Shown piece after piece: positions 1-5,051 of a stretch of 5,100 bases of DNA (positions are counted from its first letter, which is position 1; each line of letters opens with the position of its first letter). The notes beneath the pieces are model-generated. The model had not been told where the DNA came from, ran no database searches, and worked only from the letters and a program-made list of their open reading frames with translations. Origin of the DNA: JBKXSZ01 sp047017005 (GTDB lineage: Bacteria > Bacillota > Clostridia > TANB77 > CAG-508); the NCBI GenBank assembly GCA_047017005.1, contig JBKXSZ010000037.1:1-5100 (forward strand), in the 5' to 3' direction. The translations under genes were made by a program, and so were the position numbers.

Positions 1-259
1 CTTTTAAACCTGCAAAATAATATTTTTTATAAAAATAATAACTTTCATAATCAGTTGTTTCAATATAACCGTTTAACAATTTTATAATATCATTTTTTAG
101 TTCATAAAGACTATATGGTAATCTTTCAATTTCTGCATTTAAAGATTTATATTTTTTACTTTTATTTACTTTATCTTGGTTCATAAATCTTTTATCTGTC
201 TCATCTATAAAAGCTAATTCTTCTTCCCTTGCTTCAAATATAGTTTCTAACATATTCAT
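1..259 (-). CDS. Unidentified protein, N-terminal 86 residues (gene runs off the left edge)
   Basis: An open frame starts at ATG 259 and stays open to the window edge (86 codons plus one base). It begins MNMLETIFEAREEELAFIDE and reaches ...YFAGLK at the edge. The start is well supported by a perfect AGGAGGTG ribosome binding site ending 10 bases upstream. The visible part is charged and rich in Lys, Glu and Tyr, probably helical, with no signal peptide or membrane segment. The run of aromatic residues followed by FAGLK loosely recalls small helical proteins of clostridial mobile elements, but I cannot name the family. It follows the winged-helix initiator gene by 52 bp on the same strand, shares its very low G+C (about 17-18% in the lines I counted), and probably belongs to the same operon and element. 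The ribosome binding site lies inside an inverted repeat (see the repeat at 262-292). Confidence 0.75.
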   Translation of the reverse strand, partial: MNMLETIFEAREEELAFIDETDKRFMNQDKVNKSKKYKSLNAEIERLPYSLYELKNDIIKLLNGYIETTDYESYYFYKKYYFAGLK

Positions 260-261
260 TC

Positions 262-292
262 TAATATCACCTCCTATTGGTTTGTGATATTA
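262..292 (-). repeat. Perfect 9-bp inverted repeat enclosing the ribosome binding site of the 259 gene
   Basis: The arms taatatcac (262-270) and gtgatatta (284-292) are exact reverse complements separated by 13 bases. In the minus-strand mRNA the hairpin loop carries AGGAG and the 3' arm begins with GUG of the AGGAGGUG ribosome binding site. The start codon at 259 lies two bases past the stem. It could act as a translational control hairpin, or in DNA as an operator for a dimeric repressor. The sequence alone does not decide between them. Confidence 0.6.
270..275 (-). promoter_or_regulatory. Ribosome binding site of the 259 gene
   Basis: Minus-strand AGGAGG (extended to AGGAGGTG over 268-275) sits 10 bases before ATG 259. 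It is the strongest ribosome binding site in the left third of the window and fixes the start of the partial gene. Confidence 0.8.
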
Positions 293-311
293 ACTCTGTT
301 TAAATTATTAT

Positions 312-767
312 TCAAGTCTTTTCTATAAATAAATTATTTGCATATAAACTTTCAAAATCAAAATCGCTATAATCTCTATCAGATTTATATTGAATTTTAT
401 TTTTATAATCTATTTTATCATTGTTTATTATATCTTTAACATTTTTGTTAATAGATTTATGATTTATTTGTTTATGGATATTAACATATTTGTTAATTGG
501 TATAATTTTTCTTATTGCTATTTCTTTTGATTCTTTTTTATATACTATTTCAATTTTTATATATCCTTTTTTCTTTAATGAATTAACAATTCTTGATGCT
601 TGTACATTACATATATTTAATAAATTACTAATATATGTATTTGACATTATACATTCATTTTCTTTACTTAAATATATAATCATTGAGTATATCATTTTTT
701 CTTTATCATTCAAATTCTTATCTACTAATATCTCATATGGTATCCATATTCCTTTAAATTCTTTCAA
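312..767 (-). CDS. Winged-helix replication-initiator-like protein of a mobile element
   Basis: A 151-residue protein of the winged-helix type found at the N-terminus of phage replisome organisers and of ICE or plasmid replication proteins. The opening FKGIWIPYEIL (residues 4-14) matches the usual start of this family (FKGxWIPxEI). It is followed by a helix (DKEKMIYSMIIYLS, 21-34), a helix-turn-helix with recognition helix about 42-70 ending in LKKKGYI, and a wing about 71-90. The rest (91-151) is Asn/Lys-rich and poorly conserved, so DNA binding is supported but a replication role is inferred from family resemblance. The start is TTG at 767: FKGIWIP lies at the expected distance, the next Met is about 25 residues in, and AAGGG lies just upstream. 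The TTG overlaps the TGA of the decayed upstream gene (TTGA). G+C over 301-540 is only 38 of 240 bases by hand count, far below the genes to the right. Confidence 0.8.
   Translation of the reverse strand: MKEFKGIWIPYEILVDKNLNDKEKMIYSMIIYLSKENECIMSNTYISNLLNICNVQASRIVNSLKKKGYIKIEIVYKKESKEIAIRKIIPINKYVNIHKQINHKSINKNVKDIINNDKIDYKNKIQYKSDRDYSDFDFESLYANNLFIEKT
436..496. repeat. Two copies of the palindrome TTAACA-N4-TGTTAA, 45 bp apart
   Basis: The palindrome occurs at 436-451 (spacer TTTT) and at 481-496 (spacer TATT), with identical 6-bp arms. Both lie inside the initiator-like gene and encode a short repeat in the protein (INKYV at residues 91-95, INKNV at 106-110). Paired palindromes in an initiator gene could be binding sites for the protein itself, as in iteron-type origins or autoregulation. 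However, 16% G+C and repeated Ile-Asn-Lys codons make chance a real alternative. An imperfect third copy lies just after the gene (about 291-304). Confidence 0.45.
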
Positions 768-908
768 TGTCCCTTTTTCTTTCTAATCAATCGCTCCACA
801 ATCGATTCTGTGCCATTTTTAGTTGGCTTTACTACATTTTATCGAATCAATAAGTAACTATAAATTTAAGCTTATTTTGATATTAAAAACTTTAGCAATA
901 TCAGGCAT
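764..908 (-). pseudogene. Decayed small helix-turn-helix (excisionase-like) gene
   Basis: From ATG 908 the frame reads MPDIAKVFNIKISLNL, hits TAG, and continues in the same frame as LLIDSIKCSKAN before TAA. One base shifted, the next frame reads VVKPTKNGTESIVERLI and then RKKKGH, and stops at TGA 766-764. Joined end to end these pieces resemble a small excisionase/MerR-type helix-turn-helix protein of about 50-60 residues. IAKVFNI forms the first helix, the TAG falls where such proteins usually have Tyr (as in TxYxLIDSG), then comes the KxVKPTKNG turn and a last helix like SxVERFI. At least one nonsense change and one frameshift are needed, so the gene appears broken. Its end overlaps the TTG start of the initiator-like gene, which suggests the two were once translated in tandem. 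The family call rests on pattern only and could be wrong. Confidence 0.4.
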
Positions 909-928
909 TTTATTTATTCATCCAAAGA

Positions 929-1090
929 TTAAGACTTTACGGGGGTAAAATCGCCTGGATGCGAAAACAAAACTAACCATTTTCCTCTATAATCATTTAA
1001 ACATATCTTTCCCATTGTTGTATTTGCTTCAAAATCAGGGGCGAAACTACCTATTTTTACATTTCCATTCATCATAATTTCATAATCCAT
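929..1090 (-). pseudogene. Peroxiredoxin (AhpC/TSA family), 5' fragment cut off at the catalytic cysteine
   Basis: ATG 1090 opens a 53-codon frame reading VKIGSFAPDFEANTTMGKI and then, at residues 37-51, KWLVLFSHPGDFTPV, followed by KS and a TAA at 931-929. This is the N-terminus of a peroxiredoxin: APDF, the KW..LFSHP strand and DFTPV are the hallmarks, and intact members continue CTTE with the peroxidatic Cys. Here the frame departs right after Val51, so the catalytic Cys, the Arg of the active site and about three quarters of the protein are missing. The product cannot reduce peroxides. A possible ribosome binding site (GGGAG) lies 10 bases before the start. The G+C of the fragment (18 of 60 over 961-1020) matches the genes to its right, while the genes to its left are far more AT-rich. 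The best explanation is interruption by an integrated element, with the 3' part displaced to its far end. A simple deletion is the alternative. Confidence 0.85.
936..949. other. Probable element/host junction with small dyad (TTTAC-GGGG-GTAAA)
   Basis: The peroxiredoxin reading departs from its family after the GTA codon (940-938), so the left boundary of host sequence lies at about 936-940. This point carries a 5-bp inverted repeat with a 4-base spacer: TTTAC at 936-940 and GTAAA at 945-949. Recombinase crossover sites often have such partial symmetry, but the arms are short. The exact junction cannot be fixed without the other end of the element. Confidence 0.4.
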
Positions 1091-1169
1091 AACCTATATA
1101 CTCCCTTCTCGTTTTTGTATATTTTATGAAAGAGCTTTCTAGATTGTTACTGACTTCTTGTTTCCCGGT

Positions 1170-1206
1170 GAAAGAAAAAAGAGAATTCTAAGTTTTCGAA
1201 CTCTCT
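1170..1206 (-). terminator. Intrinsic terminator of the helicase gene
   Basis: On the minus strand AGAGAGTTC (1206-1198) pairs with GAATTCTCT (1188-1180), nine pairs with one G-T wobble and a 9-base loop. The hairpin is followed by TTTTTTCTTTC. It lies 24 bp past the helicase stop codon. T residues on the other side of the stem may give weak activity in the opposite direction. Confidence 0.75.
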
Positions 1207-1229
1207 TTTCTATTTTCCTAACTTGTATA

Positions 1230-3029
1230 CTACATTTCATTTTCTTGTTTTAATTTTACATATCCTAATTCTTCCCAATAGTTATATGCTAAATTCAATC
1301 GAAATAGTACTTTAGGCTTTGCACCCGCTCTGTTTTTATCAACAACACAAGCATAATATCTAACATCTGGGTCTTCATATTTTTTTAACTCAAAAAATTC
1401 TTTATCTACTTCTTTAAGAGAATATTCATACTTTTCTAAAGTTGTATTACTGATTTGTTTAATTAAGCATAAGGTATCTAATACTTCTTTTACCGTTCGA
1501 CTTACCGCCAAATCATTTATGTTTAGATTTACTGGTAAAGTAGAAGTCTCAGCAAGTTGTAATGTACTCCCAATAAATAGATTAAAATTTTGTGCTAGAT
1601 TCGATAAAATTGTTGCTGTTTTCTTTAATTCTTCGCCATTTCCAATATTAGCTGTGTCTGTTTTTAACGTATCATAAAAAATATATTCAATTTGTTCTTT
1701 ATAATAATAGTTCATAATAACTTTGCGAAGTTCATCATTTGTATGGTCTGTAATATTAATAAAATAGACAGAATTATTTAGTTGTTCATTTGCCCAATTA
1801 GTAGCTGTTATTGTTCGATTAAATTCGGATGAAATTTCTGTTAGTCTTTTAATAAAATCTTTTTTAGATTCTTTTTCTTTTCTTAAAATAAATCCATTTT
1901 CGTCTAATTCTGCCTTTACGCCTTTATCTGGTCTGAATTTAAATTCTAGTATTTCTCCTTCTGTTTTATGTAATTTTTGACCATGTATCTTTTGAATTTC
2001 TTGATTATTTAATATTGTTGTAATTAAGCAAAGTCGCAATTTCTCTTCTGACATTTCATTCGAAATAATCAGTACCTTCTTTTTATGAATTAAAGCGACA
2101 TAAGCTGCCAAATTAATAGTGAATCTACTTTTCCCAGCATTTGATGGCATTGCAAATGCCATTGTTTCTCCTTTTCGTATTCCCTTAAACACACTGCTTA
2201 AAATAGGGAATGGTAATGCTAATCCATTTGTTAGATTGTTATCTCCTTCTTCTAAAAACTTTGTTAGGTTTTCTGTCAAAATAGCTCTTCTAAATTTCTC
2301 TGTAGCATTTACTTGTTCAATCGCAGATTCTACTTCTTCTATGGACATTTTACTGTATAACTTATAGCTTGTTATTTCAATAATCTTATCCTGCACATTT
2401 TTTATAGGAACTGCTGTATATGCTTTTCGAAGTGCAAAGAGTTTTCGAAGCTCTATGTATAATTTTTCCATATCGTAAGTTTTGTTTTCTACATACTTTG
2501 TAAAAATTGATTCTATTTTATAACTCGTTTCGCTTGCTTTGCTAAAATTGTATCCTCGCTTTGCTATTTCTGGTGCATATTTTTCTCCGTCTGTGAAAAG
2601 AACTCTTTTATATAAATTCAAGACTCTATCATCTTCAAAATAGCAATCATCAAATATAAAATAATATTTTACAATTTCTTCTGGGCTTTTTAACAAATTT
2701 CCTATATAGGATTTCTCTAAATCCGGATTACTTAATGCTTTTGGATATTTCCTCTCGAAGTCTTCCTCTTCCTCCTTTTTCTCCACTTGTTTTCTTCTTT
2801 CTCTTGTTTTGATTATAACTTCTTCCTGGTTTTTGTCTTTTTCTTCAGTCTCATCCTTTTCTTCATCATTCTTTCTTTTAGGAGTATTGGCATATAGTCT
2901 TTTTATCATAGACATAGCTAAAGTATAGTTTTGAGCTTCTAATGCTCTTTTTACATCCTCAATCTCCTCTTTATTCTTTCCTGTTACTGGTATTCTATCT
3001 AACAAATCATATAAATCGTTTATATTCAT
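1230..3029 (-). CDS. Divergent DnaB-type helicase/ATPase with charged N-terminal extension
   Basis: A 599-residue protein from ATG 3029 (the frame is open to another ATG at 3083; residue numbers here count from that one, so subtract 18). All core motifs of the DnaB RecA-like motor are present. They are Walker A MPSNAGKS (312-319), SNEMS (341-345, matching DnaB SLEMS with catalytic Glu343), Walker B YIFYD (467-471), the Gln of the third motif in STLQL (Gln509), and DKNRAG (582-587) matching the K-x-R-x-G arginine-finger region. Residues about 114-165 resemble the DnaB N-terminal helical domain (SNPDLEKSYIGNLLKSPEEI). Before it lie some 95 extra residues including a highly charged Glu/Lys stretch (70-112). 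Usual DnaB is about 450 residues, so this is a long relative, as in phage or element replication modules, or a second chromosomal helicase. ATP-driven DNA unwinding is known for the family; the cellular role here is unknown. Own promoter, ribosome binding site and terminator make it a single-gene transcript. G+C about 33% by partial count, like the other right-hand genes. Confidence 0.85.
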   Translation of the reverse strand: MNINDLYDLLDRIPVTGKNKEEIEDVKRALEAQNYTLAMSMIKRLYANTPKRKNDEEKDETEEKDKNQEEVIIKTRERRKQVEKKEEEEDFERKYPKALSNPDLEKSYIGNLLKSPEEIVKYYFIFDDCYFEDDRVLNLYKRVLFTDGEKYAPEIAKRGYNFSKASETSYKIESIFTKYVENKTYDMEKLYIELRKLFALRKAYTAVPIKNVQDKIIEITSYKLYSKMSIEEVESAIEQVNATEKFRRAILTENLTKFLEEGDNNLTNGLALPFPILSSVFKGIRKGETMAFAMPSNAGKSRFTINLAAYVALIHKKKVLIISNEMSEEKLRLCLITTILNNQEIQKIHGQKLHKTEGEILEFKFRPDKGVKAELDENGFILRKEKESKKDFIKRLTEISSEFNRTITATNWANEQLNNSVYFINITDHTNDELRKVIMNYYYKEQIEYIFYDTLKTDTANIGNGEELKKTATILSNLAQNFNLFIGSTLQLAETSTLPVNLNINDLAVSRTVKEVLDTLCLIKQISNTTLEKYEYSLKEVDKEFFELKKYEDPDVRYYACVVDKNRAGAKPKVLFRLNLAYNYWEELGYVKLKQENEM

Positions 3030-3035
3030 TTCTTT

Positions 3036-3041
3036 TCTCCT
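3036..3041 (-). promoter_or_regulatory. Ribosome binding site that sets the helicase start at 3029
   Basis: Minus-strand AGGAGA lies six to seven bases before ATG 3029, which is ideal. The longer frame from ATG 3083 has no such site, and its ATG falls within the predicted -10 box of the promoter. Confidence 0.75.
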
Positions 3042-3081
3042 ATCTTTTCTTTGGTTATCTTGCTTTCTGCTATCTATGTTC

Positions 3082-3110
3082 ATTTTAATGCTTTTTCTTT
3101 TCGTTGTAAA
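3082..3110 (-). promoter_or_regulatory. Sigma-A-type promoter of the helicase gene
   Basis: On the minus strand TTTACA (3110-3105) and TAAAAT (3087-3082) are separated by exactly 17 bases. Each box differs from consensus at one position. Transcription would begin near 3075, upstream of the ribosome binding site at 3041-3036. The -35 box starts just after the stop codon of the preceding gene. Confidence 0.6.
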
Positions 3111-3118
3111 GAGATTTT

Positions 3119-3763
3119 TTATACAAAAGGAATTGAAAATGTTGGAATTCCTGTCGCATATGGAGCAATATCATATTGTTGAAAGAAGACAACTAAATGT
3201 GTTGGTGTCACATAGTAATTTTCTAATTGAAAAGTATCAATTACTAGTTGACAATAGTTATCAAAATATGATGCTTCATTTTTATGTATTCTTTCTTTTA
3301 TCTCTGTATTTATGTGTTTTAAGATATCAAGAATGTAGTAAGGGTCTTCTTCATAGAAATAAGAAATTGGTATTTGACACGCTTGTTGTAAATTCCAATT
3401 TTTAGACTGTCTTATTGTGTTTCCATGTGCTCCTCCTGTAAATGTATAATTATCCATATATAAACTAACAATATTAGCTTGATTCAAAGTTATTTCATAG
3501 GTTAATATTACTTCATATTGCATAACAGGATAACCATTTTTTTCGTTTTCTTCATTTACCCTTTTCGCTTCTTTAAAAAGAATATTTTCACAATATCTTT
3601 GTAGCATAAATGCTTTATCTGCATAATACGTATTAAAGACTTCTTTTCCATATTCATACGGAGAAGATTTTATTTCTGGATAGTCGATTTTATAAGTTAA
3701 CATGATTTTCCCATTGTGTTTTAGTTTATTTTCTAAATGCTTCTTTTGGATTTCATTTTTCAC
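3119..3763 (-). CDS. DUF4163/DUF3298 (RsiV-like) domain protein, cytosolic
   Basis: About 214 residues (numbered here from the ATG at 3769). The N-terminal half (20-100) fits the DUF4163 (PdaC/SigV) fold. The C-terminal half carries the DUF3298 hallmarks: the GGAHGN loop at 112-117 and the closing pattern YYVTPTHLVVFF (185-196) then YDIAPYATGIPTFSIPF (199-215), with the invariant APYAxGIP. In RsiV this extracellular domain binds lysozyme and in PdaC it accompanies a deacetylase. Here there is no signal peptide, membrane segment or enzyme domain, so the protein is probably cytosolic and its function is unknown. The ribosome binding site AGGAGG (3777-3772) leaves only 2 bases before ATG 3769 but 8 before GTG 3763, so I chose GTG; the difference is two residues. 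A promoter lies directly upstream, after the terminator of the flavoprotein operon. I am confident of the domains but not of any role. Confidence 0.85.
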   Translation of the reverse strand: MKNEIQKKHLENKLKHNGKIMLTYKIDYPEIKSSPYEYGKEVFNTYYADKAFMLQRYCENILFKEAKRVNEENEKNGYPVMQYEVILTYEITLNQANIVSLYMDNYTFTGGAHGNTIRQSKNWNLQQACQIPISYFYEEDPYYILDILKHINTEIKERIHKNEASYFDNYCQLVIDTFQLENYYVTPTHLVVFFQQYDIAPYATGIPTFSIPFV

Positions 3764-3771
3764 TTGCATAA

Positions 3772-3777
3772 CCTCCT
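3772..3777 (-). promoter_or_regulatory. Ribosome binding site of the DUF3298 gene
   Basis: Minus-strand AGGAGG. It stands 2 bases from ATG 3769 but 8 bases from the in-frame GTG 3763. The second spacing is the normal one and favours the GTG start. Confidence 0.65.
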
Positions 3778-3787
3778 TTTTATGATT

Positions 3788-3816
3788 ATTATATGCGAAA
3801 TCCTTTCTTTTGCTAA
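3788..3816 (-). promoter_or_regulatory. Sigma-A-type promoter of the DUF3298 gene
   Basis: On the minus strand TTAGCA (3816-3811, four of six matches to TTGACA) and a perfect TATAAT (3793-3788) are spaced 17 bases apart. The predicted start would be about 3781, just upstream of the ribosome binding site at 3777, so the leader would be very short. Confidence 0.55.
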
Positions 3817-3847
3817 TGATATACTTATTAAAGAAAGATAAGTAGCG

Positions 3848-3888
3848 AAAAAAAGAAAGTAAATAGAATTTTTCTATTACTTTCTTTT
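3848..3888 (-). terminator. Strong hairpin terminator after the CopZ/flavoprotein operon
   Basis: The arms 3851-3868 and 3872-3888 pair over about 16-17 bp with a single bulged A and a 3-base loop. On the minus strand the stem runs into seven T residues (3854-3848). It ends transcription of the flavoprotein gene, whose stop lies 32 bp upstream, and insulates the DUF3298 promoter. The A/T-rich arms could also work on the plus strand, where TTTTCTTAATTTTTT follows. Confidence 0.8.
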
Positions 3889-3920
3889 CTTAATTTTTTC
3901 TTTTATTAACTTTTATATCT

Positions 3921-4790
3921 CTATTTATTTTTATGACTTCGAACATAATTTACCGCACTTATTCCTGCTTTTGCACCATCTGCTACTGCTTTTGAAATTT
4001 GTAATAGTCCACCTGTACAATCTCCTGCTGCAAATAATCCTGGTATGTTTGTTTTCATATCTTCATTTACTTTTATATACCTTCCCTCTATTTGTGCGCT
4101 TAACTTTTTAGCAAAATCTGTACTTGATGCTGTTCCAACTGCTACAAAAATTCCATCTGTTTCTAAATTGGTGTCATCCGCAAAACGTACCTCTTTTACT
4201 CTTTCTTCTCCTACTATTTTTTGAATTGGTTTTTCATTAATTTTAATTTCTGAACTTCTATTTTCAATAGGCGGTTTACCATTTGTTAGCATCGTAACAC
4301 TGTTGGCTATAGGTACTAATTCCATTGCTTCTGATATTGCATAATCTCCTTCTCCAATAACGGCTACATCTTTTCCACGATAAAAAAAGCCATCACAAAT
4401 AGCACAATAACTAATTCCCTTTCCTTCAAATCTTTCTATTCCCTCTATTTTTACACTATTTCTTTTTGTTCCTGTTGCTAAAATTAATGCTCTTGCATGG
4501 TATTTTTCATATTTTGTTTTTACAATATAGTTTCTATCAAATCCAACATTAATGACTTCTTCTTTTAGGATTTTAGCCCCAATTCTTTCTGCTTGATTCA
4601 CTCCTGCTTCTGCTAATTCCCTTCCGGATACTGGTCTTGGAAATCCATAATAATTTTCTATCTTAGCAGTCTTTCCTAAAGAACCAAAATCTGTCCCAAT
4701 TACTAAAGTTCTCATTCCAGCTCTTTGTGTATACAAAGAAGCAGAAATTCCAGCAGGGCCCATCCCTATAATAATGACATCATAAACCAT
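3921..4790 (-). CDS. Thioredoxin-reductase-like FAD oxidoreductase (CxxC centre CAIC)
   Basis: A 289-residue class II pyridine-nucleotide-disulfide oxidoreductase of the TrxB fold. Visible parts: FAD loop GMGPAG (9-14), the ILATGT strand (103-108), a redox-active CAIC (Cys129 and Cys132) followed by DGFF, a second nucleotide-binding loop VIGEGDYA (144-151), and the FAD-contacting LFAAGDCTGG (252-261). Thioredoxin reductase passes electrons from NADPH through FAD and the CxxC to thioredoxin. Here the HRR motif that binds the NADPH 2'-phosphate is absent: the expected spot reads VTMLTNGKPP (165-174), and the protein is about 20-25 residues shorter than standard TrxB. It may therefore use NADH, or ferredoxin as in the clostridial ferredoxin-dependent flavin thioredoxin reductases. 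The start has AGGAG at good spacing. It lies 57 bp after the CopZ-like gene, likely in one transcript, and is followed by a strong terminator. Family certain; electron donor and substrate not. Confidence 0.9.
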   Translation of the reverse strand: MVYDVIIIGMGPAGISASLYTQRAGMRTLVIGTDFGSLGKTAKIENYYGFPRPVSGRELAEAGVNQAERIGAKILKEEVINVGFDRNYIVKTKYEKYHARALILATGTKRNSVKIEGIERFEGKGISYCAICDGFFYRGKDVAVIGEGDYAISEAMELVPIANSVTMLTNGKPPIENRSSEIKINEKPIQKIVGEERVKEVRFADDTNLETDGIFVAVGTASSTDFAKKLSAQIEGRYIKVNEDMKTNIPGLFAAGDCTGGLLQISKAVADGAKAGISAVNYVRSHKNK

Positions 4791-4847
4791 TTTTTTCTCC
4801 TTTCTTCCTTCATTTTATGCTACTTTTTCTTTTCCATTCTTTCTTTT

Positions 4848-5051
4848 TTATAATACTACTTTATATCCTAAACCTTCAATACTTTCTTTTAATTTACTCT
4901 CTGCAACATTTCCTTCATGTTCTACTGTAACTGTTTTTTCTTCTAAGGATACTACTACTTCTTTTACTCCCTCTATTTCAGAAAGTTCTGCTTTTATAGC
5001 ATGGGCACAGTGATTGCATGCCATTCCTTCTACTTTTAATATTGTTTTCAT
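4848..5051 (-). CDS. copZ: CopZ-like heavy-metal-associated (HMA) chaperone
   Basis: A complete 67-residue HMA domain, the usual length for a stand-alone CopZ. The metal site GMACNHC (residues 9-15, Cys12 and Cys15) sits in the first loop of the expected beta-alpha-beta-beta-alpha-beta fold, and the C-terminal IEGLGYKV is the typical last strand. Family members bind Cu(I) in the cytosol and hand it to P-type ATPases or to a CsoR/CopY-type repressor. GMxCxHC also occurs in proteins with other metals, so copper is likely but not proven. A strong AGGAGGG site stands seven bases before ATG 5051. No ATPase is visible in the window; the next gene in the operon is instead the thioredoxin-reductase-like flavoprotein, which suggests a thiol-redox or metal-stress setting. 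I could not identify a clear promoter in the 49 bases upstream. Confidence 0.9.
   Translation of the reverse strand: MKTILKVEGMACNHCAHAIKAELSEIEGVKEVVVSLEEKTVTVEHEGNVAESKLKESIEGLGYKVVL

Noticed and set aside
490..786. 98-codon plus-strand open frame
   Set aside because: It lies antisense to the winged-helix gene. Its Phe/Ile-rich product is what Asn/Lys-rich AT-rich coding gives on the opposite strand, and no ribosome binding site precedes it.
783..815. Direct repeat CGATTG (two copies five bases apart) and small GCCA/TGGC hairpin as a second attachment site
   Set aside because: Both are short, lie within the decayed gene, and have no counterpart near the junction.
1091..1169. Possible promoter for the peroxiredoxin fragment, including a PerR-type operator
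   Set aside because: TAAAAT and TATACA hexamers are present, but no acceptable -35 at 16-18 bases, and no PerR box could be recognised. I see nothing else in this stretch apart from the possible ribosome binding site.
2119..2367. 82-codon plus-strand open frame
   Set aside because: It lies entirely antisense to the helicase motor domain, which has complete motifs; no ribosome binding site.
3076..3405. 109-codon plus-strand open frame
   Set aside because: It is antisense to the C-terminal half of the DUF3298 gene, which has conserved family motifs. The hydrophobic translation is a by-product.
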